Shown here: one piece after another, positions 1 to 11,417 of the stretch
Position numbering within the stretch: the first letter of the stretch is position 1
How the letters are laid out: every line of letters begins with the position of its first letter
Assembly: GCF_037038585.1 (NCBI RefSeq)
Contig: NC_092524.1
Span: 70,828,552-70,892,551 of the forward strand
From: Patagioenas fasciata
Lineage: Eukaryota; Chordata; Aves; Columbiformes; Columbidae
Reading direction: 5' to 3'
Length of the DNA stretch: 64,000 bases
The notes under the pieces: model-generated
The model's database searches: none
What the model saw: the letters and a program-made list of their open reading frames with translations, nothing else
What the model was told of the DNA's origin: nothing
Program-made: the position numbers and the translations under genes

Positions 1-548
1 CACCACAACTATTTAGTATGGGAGCTGACAATAAAGCCCATGTCCTGCTCACCACAGCTATTTAGTATGGGAGCTGACAATAAAGCCCATGTCCTGCTCA
101 CCACAGCTATTTAGTATGGGAGCTGACAATAAAGCCCATGTCCTGCTCATCACAGCTATTTAGTATGGGAGCTGACAATAAAGCCCATGTCCTGCTCATC
201 ACAGCTATTTAGTATGGGAGCTGACAATAAAGCCCATGTCCTGCTCACCACAACTATTTAGTATGGGAGCTGACAATAAAGCCCATGTCCTGCTCATCAC
301 AACTATTTAGTATGGGAGCTGACAATAAAGCCCGTGTCCTGCTCACCACAACTATTTAGTATGGGAGCTGACAATAAAGCCCATGTCCTGCTCATCACAG
401 CTATTTAGTATGGGAGCTGACAATAAAGCCCATGTCCTGCTCACCACAACTATTTAGTATGGGAGCTGACAATAAAGCCCATGTCCTGCTCATCACAACT
501 ATTTAGTATGGGAGCTGACAATAAAGCCCGTGTCCTGCTCACCACAGC
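1..548. repeat. 49-bp minisatellite, left edge of window
   Basis: About 11 head-to-tail copies of a 49-bp unit containing CTATTTAGTATGGGAGCTG followed by ACAATAAAGCCC. The first base of the window is already inside the array, so it extends to the left. Copies differ only at a few positions: CACCAC/CATCAC, CACAGC/CACAAC and CCCATG/CCCGTG. The low divergence implies recent homogenisation. The last copy breaks off at about 548 where single-copy sequence begins. Every unit carries an AATAAA hexamer on the plus strand. No gene is seen in it. Confidence 0.97.
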
Positions 549-2477
549 TGCCTGGGGTCACTTCCCTTTGCCATTTCCCAGCCCTGGGCGACTGGTCCTG
601 GTCCCATAGGTGGGTGCTGTGGAGGAGGCAGCAGCAAAGAGGTTGGAGATATGGCCAGAAAACCTTTTCCTGTTGTTTTCCATCATCTGGACGTTTGAAG
701 ATCACCAGTGAAGTAGCTGGAGGGTAAATGAGGAAAGGATGTCATATTCTACAAGTTCCTCATGGAAGGAGTGTAGCATATACATTAAATAAATATTAAA
801 TGGCAATAATTATCAAGCTGTGACTGAGTATATCAACATAAAATAGTAATCTACGTAAAAGTACTTCAGTGCTCTTTCTCTGCCTAATTGATTCATTTAA
901 TAAATCCATTAGAAAGAACCTGAAAGGGCGTTTGAATTACAGAAGTGAGGAAATTGCCGAAGGGAGGGAGGAAGATGGGAGAGATCCTACAGGTGGGAAC
1001 CTGGCACTCGGTGTGGACAAAGCAGCCACTTACTCAAGGCGAAACTCTTAAAGAGAAAATAGCTGAGGCTGTGAGAAGAAAAGCAAAGGACCAGGTCTGC
1101 CCTTCCGCCACCTCAGGTCGAAATCCAAATATCCCAACACAGCTGCTTGTTTTAGAGACTGAAACCGCAGATATGAGCACGTTGTGTGATGAGGGGAGTT
1201 CCCAAATGAAAGAGGCCTTTACAATGCTCTTTGTGGTCAGGAAGCCTTTTATTTGATAATTATTAGGTTACAATAGCAGCAGCTCCATATAGGCTCAGGC
1301 TGAAGCGCTCGGGTTGAAGCCTGTGGGGACAAACACAAGTGACTGGAGAGAGGACACTTGGTTTTCAAATGGAGTGTGCAGTCATTTTACTCACCAAAAG
1401 TTAGTAAGATCCAATAAAGACATATTTATTTTTTAATGGAAACAACAGCAATGGAAGAACTGTTTGATCTCTGGGGAAAAGCAGCGAGTTACAGGGCTGA
1501 GTTCCAGCAGCGATGTCCCCGTGTCCAACCCCATTGCACCAAAGGCACTTCTGGGCCGACCAGCAAGCGCCCTGCTCAGCGCTAGCTTTGGAAAGACCTA
1601 GAATGATGATAAATTCAGAGGCCCTGGCGGTCACTGGTGACGTGAGCTACTCAATGAACCATGAGCAGGAGCCACTGTGCCAAGCTAAAGAGATTGGTGC
1701 TGTTCTGAGGATTTCAGAGCCAATTTAAACAATGTAATGTTTAATGCCATATACTTTGGGCTTTCTTTGTTTTTTCTCTATTACATTAATAAGGTTTTAT
1801 AGTATATCTTGAAAGGTTTTATTCTAAATTCTACTGAGAACTTGGCTCCACATGCCCTGTTCTACTTCCCTATTTTAGTTTTTACAACTGTCTTTGATTT
1901 CCGAGGCAGATATACGTAAGGAATTAGGTTGACTCTCTCTCCCTGGAGACCATCAGAATTTGGGAATTCTTTGCTCTACAGTTTTGAAATACGAGGCTAT
2001 GTCTGAGAATTTTTACAAGCTTACATATTGCTTCCATGCCTTTTGAATTCCTCTTCTGGTACTTTGCATGGGGGCATTAAATTGCCCAGGTCAGGCATTC
2101 ATTTGATCCCCTGGCAGTGACCTCCTGTGTTCTTGTTCTCTGAGATGTGGTGATGTCTTTGCTTTTGAGGGTCTCTCGCTCTTCCTTTCAGCATAGAGGA
2201 GGGAACCCCGCACGTGGTGTCGTGTCTTGGAGGTGGCTCAAGGGTCTTTGTGCACAGTCACTCTCCTGCCCTGCACGGGCCACGCTGCAAAGGTTATTGC
2301 TTGTTTTTATGTGATTTACAGGTGAGGGTAAAGAGTAATATTCTATATGTTGTACATGGATGGGAGGAGGGGTGCTGGCAGGGCTTTAGAGGGTTTGAAG
2401 GGCTTCTTCCCCGTGCAGGGGGTTCCTGTGCTGTTTCTCCCCCCCAGGTGCTCCAGGCAGGTACAGGCCCCTCTGAT
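549..2477. other. Single-copy non-coding interval
   Basis: Mixed-composition sequence between two tandem arrays. The only open frames are short and unrecognised. There is an AT-rich patch at about 780-860 and a GC-richer stretch from about 2200. I see no transposon, RNA gene or convincing exon here. Confidence 0.6.
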
Positions 2478-2549
2478 CCCTGGGGTCCCTCCCATGCCTG
2501 GGGTCCCTCCCATCCCTGGGGTCTCTCCCATGCCTGGGGTCCCTCCCAA
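2478..2549. repeat. Short 18-bp tandem repeat
   Basis: Four copies of an 18-bp unit built on CCTGGGGTCCCTCCCATG, with single-base changes between copies. Because 18 is a multiple of 3, it reads as a six-residue repeat in all frames. That explains the overlapping small open frames here; it is not evidence of coding. Confidence 0.93.
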
Positions 2550-3960
2550 AGCGGGAGCTGGGCTGGAGGCGATGTGGCGAGCTCAGGACACGGTCTGCAT
2601 CCAGCCACCGGGACACGGTTGCGTTGCAGAGACCTTCTGGCCAGCTCAGCACCGCAGCTCCAGCATCCAGGACCTGCGTCCAGGTTCGGATGGAGATTAG
2701 AGCCGTGTTTTCAGTTGCACAGTGCAATCACTCAGTTAAGAGAGCTGCAGTGCAAGCCTCTGTCTTACTGCTGGTGCGGAAAAGCACTGACCTTGTGGAA
2801 GCTGAAGTGTTTAAGAGGAGGCGCGGATAATTACCGGCAGCCAGTTGAGACTGGTAGCAATTACAGCAGTAACTTAAAGATCACAAGATATTAGCTTTCC
2901 ATATTAAAGTGCATGGGGGCCAGCCAGAATGCTTTATTTGGGGCATTTAATGATCCTGTTTAGCTCCTGTGTTGTAACTCTCTGGCCGAAGATCTGCCCA
3001 CGGCCGTTCCCTGCGGTGGGAAGGTGCTGGGGTTTGCAGGTGCCCCTGTGCCCGGGCTGAGCCCCCAGGGGACGGGCCGGTGGCAGCTGGCAGCGTGTTG
3101 GGGGTGGCAGGGACCATGGGGCTATGGGGCTGCCCCCTCCCCAGCCCACGGGCTCTGCACGGCTGGGGGTCCCTGCTTTGGGGACGGTTTCTGAGATTTG
3201 AGCTGATTCCACTCCGTGCTCCCGCCCCGCAGTTTAGTGGTTCTTCAGTCAAAATCACAACGTGAGGAGCCCTAATTATGCTGGATGTAAAGTGTACAAA
3301 TATTTATTTCTCATTTGTGGTACCGACAAAAGATCTATCTTAGAAAATGATATTTCTATAGTACGTTATAATCTCCTTTCAGAGTATGACACAGATATAT
3401 GTAGGAGGATCACCACACTTTCAGTTAAAATTAGGGCTATCTCAAGTAAAACAAACCAGACAAGTATGTGAGCGTGTAGGCATAACATTGCTATGAGGAA
3501 CAAGGGTTTTTAGGCAAATTTCCTCCTTTAAAATAATTATCCCCCCCCTGCAAGGCTGGGTATGAAACACGCATCATTTCAGGCTCCAGAAAGCTTTATT
3601 TGAACATTCTTGTTTTTAAAATGATCAAAAAACCCCCAACCTCAACCCCTGGATTACAAAACAGAAAGGAGAGACATAACAACTTTTGATATTTGTTTTT
3701 TTTTGCTTCTGTGTTTGATCACACACGTTCCCTCCGCTTCCCTCCAGCTCATGTCTCTGCTTTCTTGTCTCATCACACAGCGTCTTTAAAATGCACCTAT
3801 GAATATGAAAGGCTTGTCAGTAATTAGCTTGACATTAAATTCTAATGTGTCCGTGTCACCGCGATCGCTCTGACACGCGTCAACCAGGCAAGACACCAGA
3901 AAGGCGGTTTAAAGGCTGTTTAAGGTGCCTGCATGAGGCAACGGCTCTTGTGCTAGGGAG
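2550..3960. other. Single-copy non-coding interval
   Basis: This interval has a GC-rich half at about 2950-3240 and an AT-rich half from about 3260 to 3850. The AT-rich part is stable single-copy sequence and could be regulatory, but I recognise no specific element. A short C-run lies at about 3541. Confidence 0.5.
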
Positions 3961-4731
3961 ACGGGGCTGCGGGCAGGGATGGTGCGGGCAGAGGGGCTGA
4001 GGGCAGGAATGGTGCGGGCAGAGATGGTGTGACAGAGGGGCTGTGGGCAGGGGTGGTGCGGGCAGGGGTGGTGTGACAGAGGGGCTGCAGGCAGGGATGT
4101 TGTGGGCAGAGGGGCTGCGGGCAGGGATGGTGCAGGCAGAGGGGCTGCAGGCAAGGATGGTGTGGGCAGGGATGGTGTGGGCAGAGGGGCTGTGGGCAGG
4201 GGTGGTGTGGGCAGAGGGGCTGTGGGCAGGGATGGTGTGGGCAGGGATGGTGTGGGCAGAGGGGCTGTGGGCAGGGATGGTGTGGGCAGGGGTGGTGTGG
4301 GCAGGGATGGTGTGGGCAGGGATGGTGTGGGCAGAGGGGCTGCAGGCAGGGATGGTGTGGGCAGGGATGGTGTGGGCAGGGATGGTGTGGGCAGAGGGGC
4401 TGCAGGCAGGGATGGTACAGGCAGGGATGATGCAGGCAGAGGGGCTGCAGGCAGGGATGGTGTGGGCAGGGATGGTGCGGGCAGAGGGGCTGCAGGCAGG
4501 GATGGTGCAGGCAGGGATGATGTGGGCAGGGATGGTGCGGGCAGGGATGGTGCGGGCAGGGATGGTGTGGGCAGGGATGGTGCGGGCAGAGGGGCTGCAG
4601 GCAGGGATGGTACAGGCAGGGATGGTGCAGGCAGAGGGACTGCGGGTAGGGATGGTGCGGGCAGGGATGGTGCGGGCAGGGATGGTGTAGGCAGAGGGGC
4701 TGCGGGCAGGGATGGTGCGGGCAGGGATGGT
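3961..4731 (+). repeat. 15-bp G-rich minisatellite (two interleaved unit types)
   Basis: About 50 copies of 15-bp units of two types, GGGCAGGGATGGTGT and GGGCAGAGGGGCTGC, in irregular alternation: one to three of the first type, then one of the second. The plus strand is strongly G-rich with closely spaced runs of three or four Gs, so most of the array satisfies the G3+N1-7 quadruplex rule. It is open in several frames on both strands (five-residue repeats such as GRDGV or TIPAR), which follows from the 15-bp period and the lack of stop codons in the unit. I do not call it a gene. Confidence 0.96.
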
Positions 4732-6780
4732 CCAGAGTTTTCCTGCCGCTGTGGTGTGGCTCCCTCGCACAGGCAGGACCGAGCCCCGAGCCGTTCTGCT
4801 CGCGGCCGCCAGCTCCTGTGCTGTCAAAGGGCAGGGTTTCCGTGCCTCTCAGAAGTTTCGAGTGTGTCGCTCCCCTTGACTGGCTTGTTTTCTGCTGTCC
4901 CTGGAGATGCAGCCTCTCATCTCCTCCAAGGCAGGGAATGAGCTGTGATTATGTATCTTGGCTTCAGAACAATTCAGCACTTGCTCCTTTCCTCTTGACC
5001 GTTGCTGCTTTTTCTAATGTTTCGAGATCCTCTTTGAAATGTGTTGCAAAGCAAAATGGGAAGGCCGTGATTCCTGGCTCGCAATGCGCTGCTCGGGGTG
5101 CTGGCGGTTCTCTGGCTGGGGTGCAAACGTGGAACCTCAAGAATCTGGGTAGCAATGAACAGCCTCTTACACATCAATGTGCCCACGGGATACAGTGTGA
5201 GTGTGGGTGCTGGAGGTAGTGCCGTGCCTGGGGATCTTCTCCCCTGTGCCCTGGGCTGTGTGTAGGGACGCCTGAGGGTTCCTGTGCCAGGAGGTGTCAG
5301 CTCCCCCGGGAGAGCTGTGAGATTCTCGTTCAGGGGTAGGAGGTGCTCTCTCGTACTCTGGATTCGGGATCTACTGCCTGTGTGTAGCGTTGCTGAGATT
5401 ATAACTAGGGAGTCCCCTTTCATCCTTATCCCTTTTCTAAGAGACTTATTCTGAAATGTCAGAAGGTGTAAATCAAACAAGGAGGGAGTTTTCTGCTCGG
5501 GTGTGTATCCACAGTGCAGACAGAGTCCCGCCGGCACCGTCCCGCAGCTGGGACCGAGGCGCAGCCGGATCGAGCCAGCTCCGTTCCTCCGTGCAGAACG
5601 ATAGAGCCACGCGTGCGCTTCACCGAAACTGCCCCTCCGAGGTGACATTTTCCAGCGGTGAAGCAGCAGCTAGTGGGAAACATAGAGCTTAATCCTAATT
5701 TTACACTGACTTATTGCATGACCTTTCGAGCAACCACTTAACTTATCTGAGCCTCCATTTCCCCACGGAGCTAATACTGTATGAGCGGGCTCTGTGGATT
5801 AACTGGCTCATTGACTTGAAAATCACATTTCTACCTGAAAATCGTTCTCCTTCTGTGTTTCCCAAGTGCCAGGCAGGGTTTCCTGCTCCCGGGACGGGGG
5901 TGACTGTGCCGTTCCCCGCGTGCCGCCGGTGCCGCTGGGCTGCGTGCAGGGATCCACGCGGGTCTGTGCGGAGCTGAGTGGGACCCGGGGCGTCTGTCAC
6001 CCGTGTCTGAGCAGCGAAGCCCTGAGGCGAGGGGGAACAGTGAGTCCACGAGCCTCGGGCTGCGGTGACTTCGTGCTGCTGTGCTCACACCCAGCACACG
6101 TACCCAGGTTCTAGATCATCTGTGTTTGTGACTCCATAGCCCATAAATCCTTTGATGAGGTTATTTCTTTGAAACAGACAAAGAAGTAAAATGGAAAAAA
6201 AAAAAAAAAGGGTTAAAAACCAAAGAAACAAACAAAAAGAAAGGAAATAAAATTGTGATAACACTGCGGTAGCTCCTGAACGATGAACTCCTAAAGTTTA
6301 AATTGCTCTTTTTATGCTTCATATGTAGAGATTATAAAGCAAACCAGGACTTGACTCAGATTCAGGTCCTGAAGTGTTCACACAGTGTTTAACCTCTCCT
6401 AGCGTCGTGGCTGCAGATACTGCTGAGCTCTGCAAAACTGAGGAGTACCAGTGACCTGGGTAATGCCCAGCGAGTTTTGAGAAGCCTTAGCTTAAATGTA
6501 AAATCCTCCGACGTATTCAGTAAGAAGTTATGAAAGCAGAAGTTAAATGGATTAAGAGCAACGAAAGGCAGTAACTGCATGTTAGAAATCATCACTGTGT
6601 AGAAATGTTTGCACTGAGACTCTGCAGGGCCCCTCCAGCATTTGAATCAATCATTTGGAAGGATATTATTGTTGATTAAAATGAATAGAAAACCTACCAA
6701 AGCTGTGGTGGCTGACACCGAGCTGGTGCTGAATGAGAGTTGGTGAGATGGAGGAATGGGGACCAGGCAGGGACCTGTTA
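4732..6780. other. Single-copy interval with moderate CpG patches
   Basis: Single-copy sequence. CpG is locally raised at about 5525-5650 and 5880-6100, neither dense enough to call an island with confidence. A run of 15 A bases lies at 6195-6209, followed by an A-rich stretch to about 6250. It could be the tail of an old retroposed sequence, but no retroposon body is recognisable. No exon or transposon was identified. Confidence 0.5.
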
Positions 6781-8924
6781 GAAACCCTGTGGGTGTGCAC
6801 GCCGTGTCTTCAGAAACCCTGCGGGTGTGCACGTCCTGTCTCCAGAAACCCTGTGGGTGTGCACGCCGTGTCCCCAGAAACCCTGCGGGTGTGCACGCCG
6901 TGTCTCCAGAAACCCTGTGGGTGTGCACATCGTGTCTCCAGAAACCCTGTGGGTGTGCACGCCGTGTCTCCAGAAACCCTGTGGGTGTGCACGCCGTGTC
7001 TCCAGAAACCCTGCGGGTGTGCACGCCATGTCTCCAGAAACCCTGTGGGTGTGCACGCCGTGTCTCCAGAAACCCTGTGGGTGTGCACATCGTGTCTCCA
7101 GAAACCCTGTGGGTGTGCACGTCCTGTCTCCAGAAACCCTGTGGGTGTGCACGTCGTGTCTCCAGAAACCCTGCGGGTGCGGGTGTGCACGTCCTGTCTC
7201 CAGAAACCCTGTGGGTGTGCACGTCGTGTCTCCAGAAACCCTGTGGGTGTGCACGCCGTGTCTCCAGAAACCCTGTGGGTGTGCACGTCCTGTCTCCAGA
7301 AACCCTGTGGGTGTGCACGCCGTGTCTCCAGAAACCCTGTGGGTGTGCACGCCGTGTCTCCAGAAACCCTGCGGGTGCGGGTGTGCACGTCCTGTCTCCA
7401 GAAACCCTGTGGGTGTGCACGCCGTGTCTCCAGAAACCCTGTGGGTGTGCACGCCGTGTCTCCAGAAACCCTGTGGGTGTGCACGTCGTGTCTCCAGAAA
7501 CCCTGTGGGTGTGCACGTCGTGTCTCCAGAAACCCTGTGGGTGTGCACGCCGTGTCTCCAGAAACCCTGCGGGTGCGGGTGTGCACGTCCTGTCTCCAGA
7601 AACCCTGTGGGTGTGCACGCCGTGTCTCCAGAAACCCTGTGGGTGTGCACGCCGTGTCTCCAGAAACCCTGTGGGTGTGCACGTCGTGTCTCCAGAAACC
7701 CTGTGGGTGTGCACGCCGTGTCTCCAGAAACCCTGTGGGTGTGCACGCCGTGTCTCCAGAAACCCTGTGGGTGTGCACGCCGTGTCTCCAGAAACCCTGT
7801 GGGTGTGCACGCCGTGTCTCCAGAAACCCTGCGGGTGCGGGTGTGCACGTCCTGTCTCCAGAAACCCTGTGGGTGTGCACGCCGTGTCTCCAGAAACCCT
7901 GTGGGTGTGCACGCCGTGTCTCCAGAAACCCTGTGGGTGTGCACGTCGTGTCTCCAGAAACCCTGTGGGTGTGCACGCCGTGTCTCCAGAAACCCTGCGG
8001 GTGCGGGTGTGCACGTCCTGTCTCCAGAAACCCTGTGGGTGTGCACGCCGTGTCTCCAGAAACCCTGTGGGTGTGCACGCCGTGTCTCCAGAAACCCTGT
8101 GGGTGTGCACGTCGTGTCTCCAGAAACCCTGTGGGTGTGCACGTCGTGTCTCCAGAAACCCTGTGGGTGTGCACGCCGTGTCTCCAGAAACCCTGCGGGT
8201 GCGGGTGTGCACGTCCTGTCTCCAGAAACCCTGTGGGTGTGCACGCCGTGTCTCCAGAAACCCTGTGGGTGTGCACGCCGTGTCTCCAGAAACCCTGTGG
8301 GTGTGCACGTCGTGTCTCCAGAAACCCTGTGGGTGTGCACGCCGTGTCTCCAGAAACCCTGTGGGTGTGCACGCCGTGTCTCCAGAAACCCTGTGGGTGT
8401 GCACGCCGTGTCTCCAGAAACCCTGTGGGTGTGCACGCCGTGTCTCCAGAAACCCTGCGGGTGCGGGTGTGCACGTCCTGTCTCCAGAAACCCTGTGGGT
8501 GTGCACGCCGTGTCTCCAGAAACCCTGTGGGTGTGCACGCCGTGTCTCCAGAAACCCTGTGGGTGTGCACGTCGTGTCTCCAGAAACCCTGTGGGTGTGC
8601 ACGCCGTGTCTCCAGAAACCCTGCGGGTGCGGGTGTGCACGTCCTGTCTCCAGAAACCCTGTGGGTGTGCACGCCGTGTCTCCAGAAACCCTGTGGGTGT
8701 GCACGCCGTGTCTCCAGAAACCCTGTGGGTGTGCACGCCGTGTCTCCAGAAACCCTGTGGGTGTGCACGCCGTGTCTCCAGAAACCCTGTGGGTGTGCAC
8801 GTCCTGTCTCCAGAAACCCTGTGGGTGTGCACGCCGTGTCTCCAGAAACCCTGCGGGTGTGCACGTCCTGTCTCCAGAAACCCTGCGGGTGCAGGTGTGC
8901 ACGTCGTGTCTCCAGAAACCCTGT
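6781..8924. repeat. 32/38-bp minisatellite with 626-bp higher-order repeat
   Basis: About 65 copies of a 32-bp unit with core CCCTGTGGGTGTGCACGCC followed by GTGTCTCCAGAAA. A 38-bp variant with an extra GGGTGC occurs at about 7173, 7371, 7569, 7831, 7997, 8195, 8457, 8623 and 8885. Spacings between variants are 198, 198, 262, 166, 198, 262, 166 and 262 bp. The block order 198-262-166 is repeated, giving a 626-bp super-unit in two tandem copies (7371-7996 and 7997-8622). The GCCG/GTCG/GTCC variants within the two copies follow the same order. All three frames on each strand are open for about 2.1 kb because 32 is not a multiple of 3 and the unit has no stop codon in any frame. Confidence 0.97.
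7371..8622. repeat. Two tandem copies of a 626-bp higher-order unit
   Basis: Nested in the 32/38-bp array. Each copy has three sub-blocks (198, 262 and 166 bp), each opening with a 38-bp variant unit followed by a GTCC-type junction. Reading the junction variants in order gives the same series in both copies. This points to one recent duplication of 626 bp, most simply by unequal exchange. A sequencing or assembly duplication cannot be excluded. Confidence 0.85.
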
Positions 8925-10129
8925 GCGTACAGATGTGTACATCTGTCCCTGAGCAGGACAGGCAGGCTGGGTTTGCAGGAGCGGTGGCTGTGCCTTGACT
9001 TGGGGGACAGGGGACAAGCTGCGGGTTGGTGTGATGGGAAATGCAGCCCATGCCCTCCTGCTGCCCCCTTGGTGCCCCCAGACTGCCGAGACCCGCCCCG
9101 GGATTCAGTGTCCCCCTGCGCGGAGGAAGGAGAAGGTGCGGTGCACAACCACAAAATGCTTTGGGGTTGGAAGAACGTGCCTTGAATGAACACATTAAGG
9201 AGCTCAGTCTGGCAGTTTATTAAGACGACAACTGAGATGGCTGGAATACATCCCACAGAGGCTTTTGTGGGAAGAGGATCTTGATGATCTTGTCTACGAG
9301 AGTGCTTCATTCTGGGGGGGGAAGGCAGGGAGGAACCTGAGGTTTAGTGAGAAAGCTGACAAATTCAATCTGCAAATCAGACCTGCTGGAGCAGCCAGTG
9401 TGGCTGAACTTGGTGTCCCTGCCAGGGAACAGCTGGATGCTTCCCCTCCAGAGGCATCCGGGTTCAGAACCAGCGTGACGTCCATCGGGAGCTACGCTGC
9501 GAGGAGAGCTTAATGGTCTCAGTTAAACCTGACTGGGTGGATGGACACTGACCTGTCTGTACCGGCGCAGATAAGTGAGAGACAGGTACCCCTTGCCTTA
9601 GAGTCTATGCCTTTATGATCTAATTGACTCGTGTTTCTGATCCAGCATAAGAATTGGCCTCAGCGAGGCAATGCAGGAGCCCTTGTGTGCTGGAAGAGCG
9701 GCCATGGGAGCTGGGGGAAGGCTGCACAGTCACCTCGGGAGGGAAACGCAGCCTGCGGCACTTAGTTCAGCGTGGAAAAAGGATAGGGAGTTTTGGTAAA
9801 GAATATTTTATCTAACAGGTCATTAGGCTGAGAATTAACAGGCTGTCCACATCTGGTTTAGAACAATCCCAAGCTGATCTTTGTTTCTGTAGCTGTGACA
9901 ATTCCTGCAAGTGTTTCCAAACCCTATTGCATTTGTGCATGTGTCTGGTTTTAAACGCTGCCGCTGCTCCTGTGCGCAGGGCGATGGCAGCCGGGGGTGT
10001 CGGTGATGGAGAAACCGGGGACACCCAGAGGTCCGACAGCACTGGGATCTGCCCGGGTGGGAGCGTGTCTGTACCTGGGGATGCTGCTCTGGGGTTTGTG
10101 TTTGAAGAACTAATATGGTACTCAGCAAA
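8925..10129. other. Single-copy non-coding interval
   Basis: Follows the 32-bp array. The first 20 bp (GTACAGATGTGTACATCTG) are a near-palindrome. The rest is ordinary mixed sequence with only short, unrecognised open frames. No element was identified. Confidence 0.5.
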
Positions 10130-10620
10130 TCTGGTTTGTTTGGCTTGCTCAGCCTCGGGTTAACTGGCACAGGGATATTAGCACGCAGTCGCTAATCGCA
10201 CCAGCTAACACCCACGCTCACGCCGCAGTGTGCATTAATAAATCACACCTCCCAGTTGCTGGGAGGAGGCAGGTTTGCCTCCACTGAACTCTTTCCCTTG
10301 CTATATTTGTTTCTGTAATTATTTTTGCCCTTGGATTAAGGCTAATTTAAAGGCACAAATATCCAAATGTGTAGAAATAAGTTCTGTTAAAGCTCCCAAA
10401 TGTCAAAATCTCCCTCAAAAGCGAGTGCCTTGATATAAAGCCATAACACAGAAATGTCTCAGTTCTGTGATGTGGAGGAAGCTGAAACTTGTGACCGATC
10501 TTCCCCACCACACGCTGGAAAGCAAAACACAACTTTTCACTAAATTTGACTGTAAATTGGTTAAATCTGGGAGGTTTCTAACCCCTTTTGAAAGCATTTT
10601 CCATTGTAGAAGCGTCAGTG
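10130..10620. promoter_or_regulatory. Possible AT-rich regulatory block
   Basis: Single-copy block with TAAT-type homeodomain cores, for example GCTAATCGC near 10190 and GCATTAATAAATCAC near 10230, flanked by GC-richer sequence. Composition and motif density resemble distal enhancers in vertebrate gene deserts. That is inference from composition only; nothing in the sequence demonstrates function. Confidence 0.2.
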
Positions 10621-11281
10621 GCGGTTCACATCACACCCAGCGCAGCTCAGCTCCCCCTGCACCGCCAGCTCCTACCGACACCTGCCAAGGAAGACGTTTC
10701 CTCCCTCCCTGCTCAGCTCCAATGCCTTAAATGTCGAGGTTTTTACTGCCAGCCCATTATGCTGCACACACTGATGTCAGCAATTGGGGCATTTCTCATC
10801 TTACTCCCCAAGATTTTTCTATTTACATATGTCTAAATAATTTTCTCTTCCTAACTACAGCAGGCCAGGTAAAGCTTTTAAATGAAACACCCTAAGCAGC
10901 ATTCCTAACACGTGCTTCGCTCTGAGCTTTGCAGAGACACCAAACAGGACGGCGTTGTGCATGGAGCTGGGACTGGCAGCTCTAACCGAGCAGCCTGTTC
11001 CCACGTCTGTCATTGGTTTTCACGTGATGGCTTCAATAGACCCATCATGCTGTGTCCATCAGTGCTCCCGTAATGCTGTACGTGACTCGAGGAAACCATT
11101 AGTGAGCTCGTTATTGCTGACTTCGTTATTAAGTGGAAACTTCGGTGCAGAAAGAGCAGAGCGGTGCCAACCCATCGGTGGCTGTTAAGGGTGATCCACG
11201 CTCACCAAGACATAGGAGAGACTTCCCTGCAGCACAACGAGTTTGTTTGTTCTCAGTGAGGAGGGGACACGGCAGCGGAGC

Positions 11282-11417
11282 CGCAGCGTCTCTTGAGTGC
11301 AAAGCTCTGCTAAACATCCCTAAGCCTGGATAAAAGGGGCAGAGAGGCCGCAGCGTCTCTTCTGAGTGCAAAGCTCTGCCAGAAGTGCCTGAGCCTGGAT
11401 AAAAGGGGCAGAGAGGC
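11282..11417 (+). repeat. Tandem duplication of ~67 bp carrying a TATA-like motif
   Basis: Two adjacent copies of about 67 bp (11282-11348 and 11349-11417). Each begins GCAGCGTCTCT, contains AGTGCAAAGCTCTGC and ends with GGATAAAAGGGGCAGAGAGG. They differ by several substitutions and a 2-bp indel, so the duplication is not very recent. ATAAAAGGGGC resembles a TATA element, but no start site or open frame with support follows. Regulatory meaning is unproven. Confidence 0.7.

Noticed and set aside
1..548. CRISPR array
   Set aside because: The regular 49-bp spacing is a direct tandem repeat with no unique spacers, in a vertebrate genome, with no cas-like genes. The same applies to the other arrays.
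3880..4941. Telomeric or subtelomeric TTAGGG-type repeat
   Set aside because: The G-rich 15-bp units resemble but do not contain TTAGGG. No TTAGGG or CCCTAA run was seen anywhere in the window.
6195..6250. Processed pseudogene or SINE tail at the A-rich tract
   Set aside because: Although a 15-A run is present, no tRNA- or mRNA-like body lies upstream and no target-site duplication could be identified.
6647..9310. Very long open frames (over 700-880 residues) on both strands across the 32-bp array
   Set aside because: All three frames on both strands are open together, because the stop-free unit has a period that is not a multiple of 3. The predicted proteins are the same repeat in different phases, with no domain or conserved flank.
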